Source: Spodoptera frugiperda (taxonomy: Eukaryota > Arthropoda > Insecta > Lepidoptera > Noctuidae). From it: a stretch of DNA of 64,000 bases. The notes beneath the pieces are model-generated. The model saw only the letters and a program-made list of their open reading frames with translations. It was not told where the DNA came from and searched no databases. The stretch is taken from positions 7,044,473 to 7,108,472 of the forward strand of contig NC_064229.1 of the NCBI RefSeq assembly GCF_023101765.2, written 5' to 3'. A program made the translations under genes and the position numbers. This document shows positions 1-11,683 of the stretch, piece after piece (position 1 is the stretch's first letter; every line of letters begins with the position of its first letter).

Positions 1-761
1 GCACTGTGTTTTCATCAAAGATAGTGCCAAGCAAAAATAATCTCAAATCAATCCCATCAGATGGAATATCTAAGTTAACGTTTGAGATATTTAGTTGGAA
101 CCACGAGAGAACCAAAAATCTTAGATTTTCACGAACTGATACGATACCGTAAAACATGGCAACTTTACCATATTTTGGAACAAAAATCGAAATATATTTT
201 TAACCATAAGACGCATAGAAACCTAAACTATATATTTAGAATTGTAGTCTATCTGGCTCACTTTACCGTAATCGTCATTATATACAAACGCTTACTTTAG
301 CCGTAGTAAAGAAAAAACAACATGGGTAAAGATACCAAATTTTTGGCAACTTTACCTACGCGCCGTATTCATCGTGTATTGCATATTAAAGAGTTGTTGA
401 GGTACATAGGGCTTCATCTAGGACCTCTTCGTATTATAATGCAAACAATATGAGGAAATCTATAAAGATAACGGCTACACAGACAGCGGGAAAGTTGCCA
501 CGGGTGTCATCGTAATTTACATACAAATCAATTTGTTATTGTCAAAAAATGAGAATTATTTTTATGACATGTATATTTAAAAAAAAATAAACCTTAAACC
601 TAAAGTAAAAAAAAAGCATAAATATCTGACATAAATATTGTTCCCTTTTAAACACGTATTAAATCACACAAACACAAATACAAAACTCAACCTTGTCTCT
701 ATAGGAATACAGTCGATCAAAGTCAAAGTCAAATAAACAGACATTCTGACAGTATATACAT
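1..761. other. AT-rich intronic sequence, nothing recognised
   Basis: Expected to lie in the dysf intron that follows the bHLH exon. A 72-codon open frame is low-complexity and has no recognisable motif. No PAS-domain codons were found. Confidence 0.5.
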
Positions 762-1295
762 CATATCAATCTTTTGATTGGTGCTGCAATGTTTATAAGA
801 GGTGTGAAGATATAGATTATGAAATCTAACATGAGTTTTAATTTTGCTGAGTCATTCGAAACTCTATGAGAACGATTTAAGACGTATTAAAAGCAAAACG
901 TGTCGATTATGATATGTTTATTAATGTTTTATTTTTATGAAAGGTGCGGCTACTTTTGAGCTTTGTCTGTTTTACCGAAATGAATTGGATAGAGATATTA
1001 GATGGACATTGATTTAAATAATATTTTTATTATACTGCATGGTTCATGCCCAAAGACTGGCTGAGTAACATATCAATCTTTTGATTGCTGCTGCAATGTT
1101 TATAAGAGGTGTGAAGATATCGATTTATGCTCGGAACAATTTATTATTCCGTGCATAATATGTGTCATGTGCTTATGACTTTGGATGAGTAAATGCATCT
1201 ATGACCCAGGAGACAAACATAAAATATTGTGCAATGTGATGTGGGGTCGATTTATGCATGGAACAATTTATTATTCCGTGCATATGTGTCATGTT
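762..1295. repeat. local duplications (52-bp direct repeat and adjoining tandem unit)
   Basis: A 52-base segment at 762-813 recurs at 1069-1120 with a single difference. Directly after the second copy, the block 1121-1172 (CGATTTATGC...TTATTCCGTGCATA) recurs at 1248-1295 with small deletions. The sequence following each also shares CCAGGAG and ATAAAATATT, so the tandem unit was roughly 127 bases. The origin is unknown; it may be a decayed element or slippage product. Confidence 0.75.
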
Positions 1296-2492
1296 CATTC
1301 CCAGGAGCTCATAAAATATTATAAATAAAATAGAGATTTTAAGTTGATAATAAGGGCGAACAGTTATTAGGGCGGTTCTTGATTGCCATGCCAAGGAATT
1401 GAAAGATTTTAGAAATCCTAACTATCGCTGACTTATAAATAATTAGCTCACAACAGCAATACATCCACAACCTCCTAACTTCCCTACAGTATAAAGCCTC
1501 AGACAAAATTATATATCAGCGATATCCATTATCAATTCAAGGTTTTCAATACACTCGTAAGAAATATGTAAGTAAGAACATTTATTAAAATAATATTCAA
1601 TTGTAAAGGTTGCTACGTAATAATAGTGAACGAATGTTGCCATAAATCTCGCGTATGGTATGAATAGGACCTAGATTGCTTGGGACCTTGACCTACAAAG
1701 CCTTGGTTACACCGCCTGGCTCCGCTCGTCAAAACCGGCTTTTGAACTCAGGATTTTTACTTGAAGCATGGTGGTTGATGAAATGGCGTATTGATTGAAT
1801 GATTGATCATTCTGATGGGTTATGTTGTAATGGGGTTTTGTTAACGATAAAGTGTTTTTAGTAATGTAAATATTGGTTGTGGTTGAAAAATTGATTAAGT
1901 GATAATAATAAAAATGGGATTATAAAGAATTGAAGAATATACATTTTAGTTTGGTTGTTTCATTGTTAAAAACGGGAGTGTGAAGAGTTTGAAAATAAAG
2001 ATCTTAAAAATAAGATTGTGATAATTTTAGCATAAAATAAATTAGTATATTTAATTAATAATCCTTTATGCTTGTCGTTTGATTTTACTTGAAAATAAGA
2101 CTATATTATACGTAACGTTATATGTTCATAACGTTACGTATAATATAGTCTCTAGTTTAGCTAAATAATAAATTCTAATTTAACTTCATCAAAATTAATT
2201 CTGAAACAATAAATAAATTGTCCATAAATATTAATATGAGTTAAATGTAATGAAATATTTAACAGATACAGTAGGCAATAAATACGGCTCTTGAAATAAA
2301 ATGCCCGGAGCCATGTTGTATTGTGAATCATCACCTCTCTTAGTTAGCCATAGCATGCGTACGAGTTAGAGAATACCGTATGTTACTTGTTTAACATGAA
2401 AATATCACTGAATGAAAATTGACATTGAAATTGTGATTATTATGAATGAATTCTTAAATGACAAATATTTTGAAGAAATATTTTAAAAATAT
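1296..2492. other. AT-rich intronic stretch with one hairpin
   Basis: No gene or known repeat apart from the hairpin at 2098-2151. A moderately GC-rich patch at about 1670-1750 has no motif I recognise. Confidence 0.4.
2098..2151. repeat. perfect 24-bp inverted repeat, 6-base loop
   Basis: Arms 2098-2121 and 2128-2151 are exact reverse complements (core ATACGTAACGTTAT) around ATGTTC. There is no mispairing or bulge, unlike a typical microRNA precursor. Confidence 0.9.
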
Positions 2493-2790
2493 TTTTTTTT
2501 ATGGTATAAGCCGTAAACGAGCAGATGCATAACCTGATGGTAAGCAAGCACCACCGCCCATAGAAACCCGAAACAACAGAGGCGTTACAAATGCGTTGCC
2601 GGCCTTTTGGGGGTTAAGAATTTAAGGTTTGTTGGAGAATCGGGCATTTGGGGAGCTCGGTAAGGGTGGAAATTGGGCCTCCGATAACCTCACTTATACA
2701 ACGATACACAACGCAAGCGTTGTTTCACTTCAGTTTCACTAATTACACCGATCGAGCCTGCCCATTCATGCCGAAGCTCCTCATATAAGT
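2493..2790 (-). mobile_element. SINE-like element, GCCGGCAACGCA family
   Basis: The minus strand reads from GAGGAGCTTCGGCATGAATG through the hallmark GCCGGCAACGCA and ends CTTATACCATAAAAAAAA, an A-rich tail. Five copies share this layout in the window (also 4481-4760, 27281-27517, 35385-35697, 45209-45458). The class resembles the Metulj-type SINEs of butterflies and moths, but that name is only a suggestion. Confidence 0.8.
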
Positions 2791-3261
2791 ATGAGAGAGC
2801 CATCTGTCTCACACTTATGTGAAGAGTAAAATTATCACGGAACTCATGAAGGAAAAAGGAAACGCCATTCATTTGATCCCAAGTTACTTCATAATAATGG
2901 GCAAACCCACAAGCAATAAGAACTAACACCGACAACACTAGACCACCTACATAATATACAACTACTAATTTTAAATCAATAAACCGAAAATAATTGCTAC
3001 ACATTTAGTCAACACTCATCTATATCTATTACACTTTGGTCCCATAACAGGTTCTTAGTAATTTTCTGCCTGTTTTAAAATTCAAATCGTATGTTAATGT
3101 GACATAGCGCAGCCGACACTAATTGGATTAACGCACTGATATACAATGTAGATATATTATGTTGCTATATTTATATGTTGGACTAAACAGTGGTTAAGTG
3201 TTTATGTGGTTTAGATCAGGAGAAGTTTATTTTTTTTAAACGTTGATAATATTTTCTCCTG

Positions 3262-3335
3262 TGTCGTGGGTGCCTCACACGAAGAGTTGCTACGTGCGGA
3301 AATCGAACCCGCTACATGTTGCACGAAACTCTAAA
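3262..3335 (-). mobile_element. tRNA-derived SINE fragment (family B)
   Basis: Shares GTCGTGGGTGC, AAGAGTTGCT and a box-B-like ATCGAACCCGCT segment with the better copy at 3835-3990. It is truncated before the head. Confidence 0.6.
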
Positions 3336-3589
3336 TAATATTTTATCCGACCGACAAACGATCGAAAGAAAAACAGTGATGAATTAAACAACTACTAGTT
3401 AAACTCCATGTAAACGATTACAAAAAAAAAAAACAACTAAACGTTCCCGCACTAGTCATACACTGGAACAGGTACCAAGTACACCGAACTACAATTTACT
3501 GCCAACTCCCAGTAATTATTTCTAATTATAGTGCAATTGTAAACACAAACGAACAAACAATTGCGATACGTCGATAATAGGCCGCTAAG

Positions 3590-3655
3590 TGTCGGTGCCG
3601 CACCCCTGCGCCCGCGCACCACGTAATCATACGGTGATGCGCGCGCGCTTATCAC
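3590..3655. other. GC-rich patch
   Basis: A CpG-rich segment with GCGCGCGC in AT-rich surroundings. A 67-codon minus-strand frame passes through it but matches no PAS domain or other family I know. Confidence 0.3.
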
Positions 3656-3834
3656 GATTACCTTAGCTTCGATCTTTATAGGTTATACGCTATTGGCTTA
3701 GATTTTAAACGAAGATAAGGTGTTGTGTTTGAATTTTTGGTTGGTTAATTTGGTTTTTTGGGTGGTTATGTTATTTGCCAGTGATGGTGTTTTATGATAG
3801 CTAAACTCCTGTCAGTATTTTTTTTAAACATTAT

Positions 3835-3990
3835 GATTTTTTTCTATGTCGTGGATGCGTTTACAAACAAAAAATTGTGGATCACACAAAGAGTTGCTCC
3901 ATGTGGGAATCGAACCCGCTTCACCTTGCTCGGCAGGCAGTTGCCCAGCCACCGCGAAAACCGTGCAGTCAAATGCTTAAAATGAAAGCT
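3835..3990 (-). mobile_element. tRNA-derived SINE (family B)
   Basis: On the minus strand the head contains CGGTGGCTGGGCAACTGCC followed by a perfect pol III box B, GGTTCGATTCC. The body reads ACATGGAGCAACTCTTTGTG and then GTTTGTAAACGCATCCACGACAT. The box B belongs to the SINE, not to a tRNA gene: no cloverleaf closes. Confidence 0.75.
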
Positions 3991-4480
3991 ATCGTTTGGC
4001 CTTTCAAAAATAGGCTTAATATTCATCTGTACAAAAAACGGTGATTATAAAAGGGCCTTAATTAATTAATATTTTAGTTTCATTTCAATATTTATATTCA
4101 TATTTATATTAATAATATATTAAAATAATATATTACTGAAACTAATCGAAATTACTTTACGGAAAACCGTTAGCGCTTGTTTTTGCAAACTCGACACGTA
4201 ATCAAATTGATTACTACCTAATATTTTATATTCCAAGTATACGCTAGTCATAATTATTACCAAATAAATCAAAATTCTCACACCACTAATCAAAGTATGC
4301 AATGAAATTATCTACACGTTGATCAAGGAACTATGTCTTATTTTAATTTGAATAAATATTATGAAGAGGTAAGATTTGATTGTATGTTTGTTTCCATTAA
4401 ATATGCTCCACAACTAGTAGATCAAATTGAAAATAAAAAAATCTTAATGATGACAAAGACTTTGTCGAAGTACTTAACTT

Positions 4481-4760
4481 TTTTTTAAGGTATGAGCCGG
4501 TAAACGAGCAGTCGGATCATCTGATGGGAAGTAATCAATCGGGTGTCTATGGAGACACCCGAAACACCACAGGCGGTGCAAGTGCGTTGCCGGCCGTTTA
4601 GGCGTTAGGAATTAAAGGGTTGTTGGGGAATTGGGAAATGGAAAGATAGGAAATTGTAGGTCTGGTAACCTCACTCACACAACGCAAGCGTTGTTTCACG
4701 TCGGTTTTCTGTGAGGCCCTAGTATCACTCCGATCGGCTCTCTCACACTTAGTTTCAAGC
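4481..4760 (-). mobile_element. SINE-like element, GCCGGCAACGCA family
   Basis: Minus-strand copy with its A-rich tail at the left (run of T from about 4481) and GCCGGCAACGCA at about 4590. It is shorter at the head than the 2493-2790 copy and differs at many positions, so it is an old insertion. Confidence 0.78.
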
Positions 4761-6378
4761 CACATATATGAGCTCACATTAATGAGTAGCATTGTGCGAC
4801 ATACGACACAGTGAATATCGCACAGCCCACTGAAATCTTCTTAATACTACGCAGACGTAGTCGCAGACGGAAAGCTAGCTTAATAATATTGTGATATATG
4901 TGCTAAAATATTTATTTGTACGTGTTTAATGCTCAATAAAATTGGAGGTTGCCCATTATCTGATTGAACACCAGCTATTTGATCATCAGCATGTAACTTG
5001 CATAATAATGACTAGTAATTATTAGCTTGTATAAAGTAATAATAATAAAATTTTAGGTATCTCGTTGGAATTTTAATCGATATCTATTTTATGTCCGATT
5101 TTGTTAGTTCCTGTCTCGTTAATCGAGTTGTCGGTAAGTGAAACCATCGAGTAAGGGGTTCGGACAAAAGTGTTATAGTTAAGTCTAGTGTAGGGATCGC
5201 ACTTACTAAGGAAACATTAAATAACTGAGATAAAAAATTCGGAATGTACATATTATGTAAAGCCATCAGCAAAATATCATACCAAAATAAGTTATTAACA
5301 AATTCCTTGAAAACGGTATTGCACATCACCAATCTTATATTACCGATCATATCCATAATAACAACAAAAGACTATGATTACAAGATTACATGAGTAATCG
5401 ATGTAATTTTTGTGAACAAAAGTGATAATTTCGCACAAAATCGTTGGCAAGGTCGTCTCGAGACGAATCGGAAATTGCCGACATAAAATATTTATTATAA
5501 TTATTCAATGACTGAGTTTTGTAGGAGAATTGTTGAATGTGTGGTCTTAGATTTTGTGGCATGTCGTTTAATGATTAGAACATGATATCATGCCTGTTAT
5601 TTCCCGAAGGAATAGGCACAGATAAGCTGGCTGTACTTAAGCCAAAATCGATGTGAAATGTTATGTTCTACATTGGGACTCTCATCATCATCAGCCGCAA
5701 GACGTTCGCTGCTGAACAAAAACCTCCCCCTTAGTCCTCCACATAGAATGACATGTCACCATCTGAATCCACTGGTTCCACACGACTCTGGCGATGTCTT
5801 CGGTCTATCTAGGGTTCCTATCCTTTTGCTGACACTCAAAACTGTCACTGAACAGAATGAGAAATAGATAAGAAGATAATGTTCCGCATGCGGTCGATTT
5901 GATGAGACGCATCACGCAGTATTTACCAGTATCCTTATGATTTGTTTACAAAAAAAACATATCAATATTGGCCTTTAATCAAAAAATAAATAAAATGTGT
6001 ACTATTTTAACAACTACTTATTGCTTAATATATTATCATAAACATAACAACTACTGATTTCTTCATAATATATTATCAATCCATTTAGCTTCCTACAAAA
6101 ATGACGACCAACGACCATGCCCCTTGACTCCGTCCATCTACGAAATAAAACCAAATAAAAACTTCGAATAAAATTTTTCGAGCAAAATGATTGATAGACA
6201 AGATCATTTGGAATCGATTCCCATTAAATATAACCTTAGTAATAGCACTTTAACTCACTGCATTAGCACGCAATGATACGTGTCGGTAGTCCTTCACAAA
6301 GCCATTAACTAAAGCTTCCGACAACGCGCTGTATTTCGTAGAGGCCTGTTTAAATGGAACTGACTGTCCATTCTCTAT
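4761..6378. other. AT-rich intronic stretch, possible LINE tail fragment
   Basis: At about 5680-5755 the words ATCATCATCAGCCGCAAG and GCTGCTGAACAAAAACCTCC resemble the 3' tails of RTE-type LINEs common in moths. The match is from memory and weak. The remainder shows nothing recognisable. Confidence 0.3.
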
Positions 6379-6548
6379 TTTTTTTTCTTCAGGGGCAAAA
6401 TCATCCTATCACTTCTCTCGCCTTGGGCAAGGCGAGAGGGAGTGTCAGACTCTTACTGACTAAATATCACCCCGTTCCTACTCCTGCTTTCCGAGTCGGA
6501 GCCCCGGTAAACCCGCTAGGTAGTCCGCAGCTCCGGATCAAGCGTCAG
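6379..6548 (-). mobile_element. 5'-truncated R1-clade LINE 3' end
   Basis: A minus-strand copy of the 3' UTR seen at 16632-16839, with its poly(A) tail at the left. It is bounded by a perfect 13-bp target duplication GTCCATTCTCTAT at 6366-6378 and 6549-6561, so the limits are exact. Confidence 0.9.
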
Positions 6549-7353
6549 GTCCATTCTCTATGAGGGAGTTTCTTGCTTAGCATTTTTGGGCCCTGTTATT
6601 ACTCAAGTCGTATGGTGGTGGGGTTTAAATACAATTGTTACTGCTACTACTCTTTCTGTGGGAGCCATATGAGCTGACTAGGGGTACGTGTAGAACATTA
6701 ATGATAGAGACATGGGCGGCGTTTTCTGATCAACTTGAACACAGCACATCATTCTTGTGTAATAATTATGTTATGTTTTATCTAAAAGGTAATAAGGGGT
6801 TAATAATACTGGGTTCAAGATTTTGATATGATAAACCAAAGAAGTGTAAGTTAAAAAATCCAATATCATTTTTGGAATTATTCCATGTTGTGTCAGTTAC
6901 CACACTTGAGGCTGACCCAACATAAACATAATATATTAAGATTGAATATAATATTAATTCTTTATTCCCAACCAAATTCTTTAGATGAACTTGTTTATTT
7001 AATAACAAAAATGAACCACAAGTAATAATTAAAAGCAATTACGACGTACATTATTAAGTGGGAAAGCAGAGGTCAAGATGTATCGACGATAGCCCAAGGG
7101 TGTTGTGATCAGCAGTCAATAACAGCCGCTGTCGATCGTGAGGTCGCGGGTTCAATTATGTTAGCTCCACTATTGTGATGAATCACTTCAAAACTAGAAT
7201 TCTTTTAATTGAAATGTTCATAATGTTGTAATGTGTTGGTGAAACAATAGATGAAGGATGAAGTCGTTGAAATAGAATGAGTGTGTGGTTCGCTAAATTT
7301 GAGTGAGTCTTTGTTAAGTTAAATCATATTCTTTTAATGTATTTTGTAAGTAC

Positions 7354-7634
7354 TGCCTCGATGGTCGAGTGGCCGTAAGTGCGTAAGTGCGATTGCCGGA
7401 AAAGGGGCCTCAGATTCGAATTCCGGGTCGAGCAAATATTGTTGAGCTTTTTTCGGTTTTTAGAAAAATTCTCAGTAGTAGCACGGAGTCTATGGCAGTA
7501 AATAACAATACCCACACCCCCTAATATATGGGACTTGTAACACAAATGGTGAAAAGTGGGTGCACATTGTATAATGCCATTACGTGCCGTAATGTTAATG
7601 TTACCCCTTCAGAGATAAAAGGGGTGACGTTGCT
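7354..7634 (+). mobile_element. tRNA-derived SINE (family D), nearly full length
   Basis: Starts CCTCGATGGTCGAGTGG with an A-box-like segment. It has a mutated box B (GATTCGAATTCC), then the body ending CCCCTTCAGAGATAAAAGG and a GTGACGTTG tail. It aligns along its length with the precise copy at 59813-60105 but is more diverged. Confidence 0.82.
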
Positions 7635-8900
7635 ATAATAAAAGAAGAGCCATATTTGATGCAAATAACAACGCGATAGATATTAGATTTTCTCATACAC
7701 AATTAGCACTAATTCTCACAAATTCCATCACATTACACACAACAAAATATCCCTAAACAAACACATCACAATCCCATACAATCTCAATCCATACCAATAC
7801 TCCCTTGCACACCAGCATAACAAAACGCAAATAACCGATCACCAGCAACTTAATTAGGCACAAACCATCTCACATATCGATAGTTCCCAGGATGGTATGC
7901 AAAAATTGTTGAGAAAATACCTCAGCACTGCGTGGTCGATAATTCCCGGGACGCACACCGGTAATTTCACCATTTAGCCCTATACAGTGGGAATTGTAAT
8001 TGTCTGAATTCGTTTTACGCACTGCCACTTGAGTCGTATCGTATAGTGCGGCGTTGTAAATAGTGTTGTGAACATGTTTTTTGGGATATTATGTCGATAA
8101 TGAATGTTAAATAGGTATTAATGCCTGGAAAGTGTTTTTTGTGTATTATTTATTATAATATATTATTTTATAATGTAAAGAATACTTGAAAGTTATACTT
8201 TTATAAGATGTTGTGTGGTGTGAATGTTTGATTAGTTTACTCGTTATTAAAAAGCTATAACTGTAGAATAAAATTTAATTACTTAATATTTATATCTCCA
8301 TTATTGTTTTCTGGGAAAAAATCGAATTGAATGACTTCATAAAAAAATCTTAGAAAAAATTGTTCATATCTAAAAATAGACAAGGATATTGTAATTTTTT
8401 GCATAGATTTTTAAAGAATTTTATTTTTACGACCCATCATCGGCATAAAACTAGCCAGCTATCGATTGCCAATAAAACAACAAAGTCTAAACTATGGAGA
8501 AGTCAAGCATCATCGAGGAGCGAGCTCAGCAAAATCATATGCAAAATGCGTTTCCCACGACCCGTGGACAATCGAACGTTTATCGAGTGGCCAGGACCCC
8601 TATTCTTTATCGATTATTTCTTATCGATATTGCGTAATTCGAGTAAATTATTGCTAACGAACCAAAAAGAAATTAATAATATTGAGAGGTACTTGAATAG
8701 ATTTTTTATGAAACAAATGCAGCTGTACAAATATCATTAAAGCTAAATACGTTCATTAGTAATAAATCAAATTAAATGCCCCAGAAATTGATTAATTAAT
8801 ATCAATCTCACTTACGTTCGACTAGTCTCGATACCGTTATCGTAAATCTTTCGGTGTTTAAATGCTTTGGTTTGACAAATTAAGCTATTCCGTTTTATCT
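7635..8900. other. AT-rich intronic stretch with a chance open frame
   Basis: It holds the longest ATG-started frame in the window (8360-8740, 126 codons, plus strand). The product is basic, of low information content, and matches no family I recognise. No splice or promoter context supports it. Confidence 0.35.
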
Positions 8901-9150
8901 TATGGCGACACTTGACAAGTGACAAGTAACAAGTGACAGATGACAGAAGTCGCACATAGACTATCGACGAGCAAATCAACGGATGACGTCACAAATATCC
9001 TGCATCGCACATACGATGTTTACATGCGAATTAACACGGATAGAAAATCCCAACGAACAACAGTTGGGCAGAAAGCCCGCCAGGCATGATCACCTCGCCT
9101 GGTCGGAGGATCCTCCTTTTCTTAGGGAACTTTACTCTCTGTTCCCTAAA
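8901..9150 (+). repeat. 5' LTR of the TRIM element
   Basis: Begins TATGGCGACAC (the second base appears mutated from the TG start kept in the 3' LTR) and ends TGTTCCCTAAA. It contains an extra 6 bases in the ACAAGTGACAAGTAACAAG tract relative to the 3' LTR. Confidence 0.93.
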
Positions 9151-9151
9151 G

Positions 9152-9169
9152 TGGTGACCCCGACGTGAT
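9152..9169 (+). promoter_or_regulatory. primer-binding site, tRNA-Trp
   Basis: TGGTGACCCCGACGTGAT is the exact complement of the 18 bases at the 3' end of eukaryotic tRNA-Trp including CCA, compared from memory of the tRNA. It starts one base after the LTR, as expected for minus-strand priming. Confidence 0.85.
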
Positions 9170-9632
9170 TGAAACCAACCTTCACGGAGCAGATCAGCAC
9201 CGTCATCCTCATCTCCCTCACCCATCACTTCTCCGCTGAGCGGTAATCAAGTCGCAGCCAACCAGCATCCTCGGCCTCATCAGGGACCACCACACGCTAC
9301 ATCGAAGATATGCAGCCTGGTTCTTCCCTACGGCCTTACCAGCGTCTAGGCACAGCACTCTGCACACGGTCTGAGGACGTCTTCCTCCCGTCAACGCAGA
9401 CGCCAGCCACTACGCACCTACCCTCGCAGCATCAATTCCCCGACTCACCGTGGGACACTGCGAGCTTCACTACTCCGACTCACTGGAGTATCGCCCTGCA
9501 CCGCTCACCCGACTCACTGGGCATTCAGCGGCACAGTTCCGACTCACTGGAACTAGGGACATTCAACACTGGCTCTGGCACCGCTCATCTCAAGCATCGA
9601 CATCCGTCTCAACAGGATCGACCTCCGGCCTT
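9170..9632 (+). other. non-coding TRIM interior with degenerate ~33-bp repeats
   Basis: The interior is GC-rich compared with its surroundings. The word CGACTCAC(T/C)G recurs at 9441, 9476, 9510 and 9540, marking degenerate repeats of 30-35 bases. A 116-codon frame crosses it but has only Pro/Ser/His-rich repeats, no zinc knuckle or protease motif, and runs into the LTR. Confidence 0.6.
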
Positions 9633-9644
9633 GGGGGGGAGTGA
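9633..9644 (+). promoter_or_regulatory. polypurine tract of the TRIM element
   Basis: GGGGGGGAGTGA immediately precedes the 3' LTR, in the position used to prime plus-strand DNA. Confidence 0.8.
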
Positions 9645-9888
9645 TGTGGCGACACTCTGACAAGTAACAAGTGACAGATGACAGAAGTCGCACATAGACT
9701 ATCGACGAGCAAATCAACGGATGACGTCACAAATATCCTGCATCGCACATACGATGTTTACATGCGAATTAACACGGATAGAAAATCCCAACGAACAACA
9801 GTTGGGCAGAAAGCCCGCCAGGCATGATCACCTCGCCTGGTCGGAGGATCCTCCTTTTCTTAGGGAACTTTACTCTCTGTTCCCTAAA
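9645..9888 (+). repeat. 3' LTR of the TRIM element
   Basis: Begins TGTGGCGACAC with the canonical TG and is otherwise identical to the 5' LTR from TGACAAGTAACAAG to the end. Confidence 0.93.
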
Positions 9889-10694
9889 ATCTATAACGAG
9901 TTTTTATCGATACAAAAAATATTACACAGCACTAAAACTTTGGAAGTAAAGAGGCAACTTTAATTTAGATATATTATTTTTAAAACATCCTCAGTTATAG
10001 TGGCTTACACATTGTCCCCCATGGCATTCATCTTGTTAAAATCTATTCGACTAGGATAGTTTTTGTAATATTTTTTGTGTACATTAATAAATATTAATAT
10101 CAAATAAATGCTCGACGCCGACATACGTAGGTATATTGTTCCGAAAAATATATTTTTTATAAAAAGTTGTAAAAGTTATAAACAAATTCTGACTGAAAAA
10201 CTACATTAAATGACTTTAAACAACAACAAAACTTGTTATTACCATCCCAACTTACATATCCCAATAGTAAAAACATACAAACGATAATCAGAATAGGGTT
10301 GTGCTTAATCTATCTGAGTCCGGAGTCCGAAGTCCGGTAACTTGGCCGTTCCCGGGGAATCTCGGCGAAATGTGAGCAACGTCGGCAGACATGACAGTGA
10401 AGTACGTATGTATGATAGGAATTCATTGTACTAAAGGTTAAAGCTTATTTATTAGAGGTCATTTGGGAGCTACGCAACTGGTATTCAGTTGCTGATTATT
10501 CTAAACGCTTTATGAAATATTCAGTAGTTGTTGTTATTTAGGTGTACTGAAATTAAATTGTAATGAAATGGTTTGTCAATCCATCGTTATTTAGTAGTAG
10601 ACTCATTCAATAGTTTTCGAGTACCTACATATTAGTTTCTGATACTATTTACAATAGCAGTTCTAAGTTGTATAAATAACATATCATCAGATTT

Positions 10695-10882
10695 TTATAA
10701 TAACTATCGTGAGACATACTAAATTAACTAAAAATCACGGTTTACTCACGTATTATTAAATGGAGAAAAGTTCTACTAGTTTCGAGTCACAGAGGGATCA
10801 ACAAGCAACGTCGCGCAGCCACTCCGTGTCTCGAAACTTTTTTCTCCATTAATATACGTGAGTAAACAGTGATTATTAGTTA
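10695..10882. mobile_element. palindromic MITE (GAGACATACTAAATT family), copy 1
   Basis: Starts near TATCGTGAGACATACTAAAT and folds on itself: CACGGTTTACTCACGTA...TTAAATGGAGAAAAG pairs with TTTTCTCCATTAATATACGTG and AGTAAAC. A GC-rich centre (CAACGTCGCGCAGCC) is shared with the other copies. The outer right end is shorter than the left. It is bounded by a 14-base direct repeat. Confidence 0.75.
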
Positions 10883-11029
10883 ATATCATCAGATTTACTT
10901 ACTGAATTCAATTTGAACTAAGTATCTATTAAATACAATCCTTAACGATCCACAACATAAATATGAGTCATATCAAACAAATAAATTCACAAAGAAAGCT
11001 TCGAAATTCCAGAGTCCCAGTAACCATGT

Positions 11030-11110
11030 GAACCGCGTACCTTAGCGTGCAGTACGGGCGTGACAGGCCGACTCGGGTTCGATTCCCTGCAGGCACCATT
11101 AGGGCCAATA
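11030..11110 (+). mobile_element. possible tRNA-like SINE head
   Basis: Contains a perfect box B (GGTTCGATTCC) after CAGGCCGACTC, followed by CTGCAGGCACC. No A box at the right distance and no acceptor stem pairing were found. It is probably a relic of a SINE family not otherwise represented here. Confidence 0.3.
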
Positions 11111-11683
11111 ACCATCAGTCGGTAGCCGATCTCGGCCTGCTAATTTAGTCTAATTTTCCTATCAAAACCGAAACGCTATTGTTTTTTTATGCCGACAGTA
11201 GCCGCGTAACTGTTTTATCGTGAGAACTTCGGTCTCTTATGTAATTGTACTTTTTTTGCGATTTTTTTTTTTATTTTATATTTCGGTAGTTGCGTGTGTG
11301 TTTCGTGTGTGAAATACGGCCTTGTGGTAACGCGGTAAATGAAGCTTGAAGGAGAGATTCTAAACGGTTAGTACGATAGTTACCTATCATGGTACGCGTA
11401 TATATAAAGATATTCAAGGCGAATTTCGTAATGTAACACTTCGGTAACCTTCGTATTTGGGAATTATTTTTTATTTTTATATATTTTTGTGTTCGATGTT
11501 TTTATTTAGAAATGTTTGTGTGCTTATATTTGGAAGGTAATTGTGATATTTATACGGTAGTTAAAGGGTAACACATAGTGTAAAAATTACTAAAGTTGAA
11601 GTAGGTATTATGAAAAGCCACTAAATTTATTTTTAATGCTTGTTCGATAATATTTTCAGCTTATATTAGGAAAGTTTGTTATA

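Larger units (their letters stand above)
8901..9888 (+). mobile_element. TRIM-type non-autonomous LTR retrotransposon
   Basis: Two direct repeats (8901-9150 and 9645-9888) enclose only 494 bases. A tRNA-Trp primer site starts one base after the left repeat, and a polypurine tract lies just before the right one. The whole is flanked by a 4-bp target duplication ATCT (8897-8900 and 9889-9892). No gag, protease or reverse transcriptase is encoded, so it must be moved by an autonomous relative. The LTRs are identical apart from their first 25 or so bases, so insertion was recent. Confidence 0.93.

Noticed and set aside
8360..8740. 126-codon plus-strand open frame, the longest ATG-started frame in the window
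   Set aside because: No motif, signal peptide or family resemblance, compositionally ordinary, and no splice or promoter context; consistent with chance.
9310..9660. 116-codon frame inside the TRIM element as a gag or host gene
   Set aside because: Consists of Pro/Ser/His-rich degenerate repeats, runs into the LTR and has no zinc knuckle, protease or capsid motif.
8983..9963. Duplicate frames beginning MTSQISCIAHTM at 8983 and 9721
   Set aside because: They are the same non-coding LTR sequence read twice.
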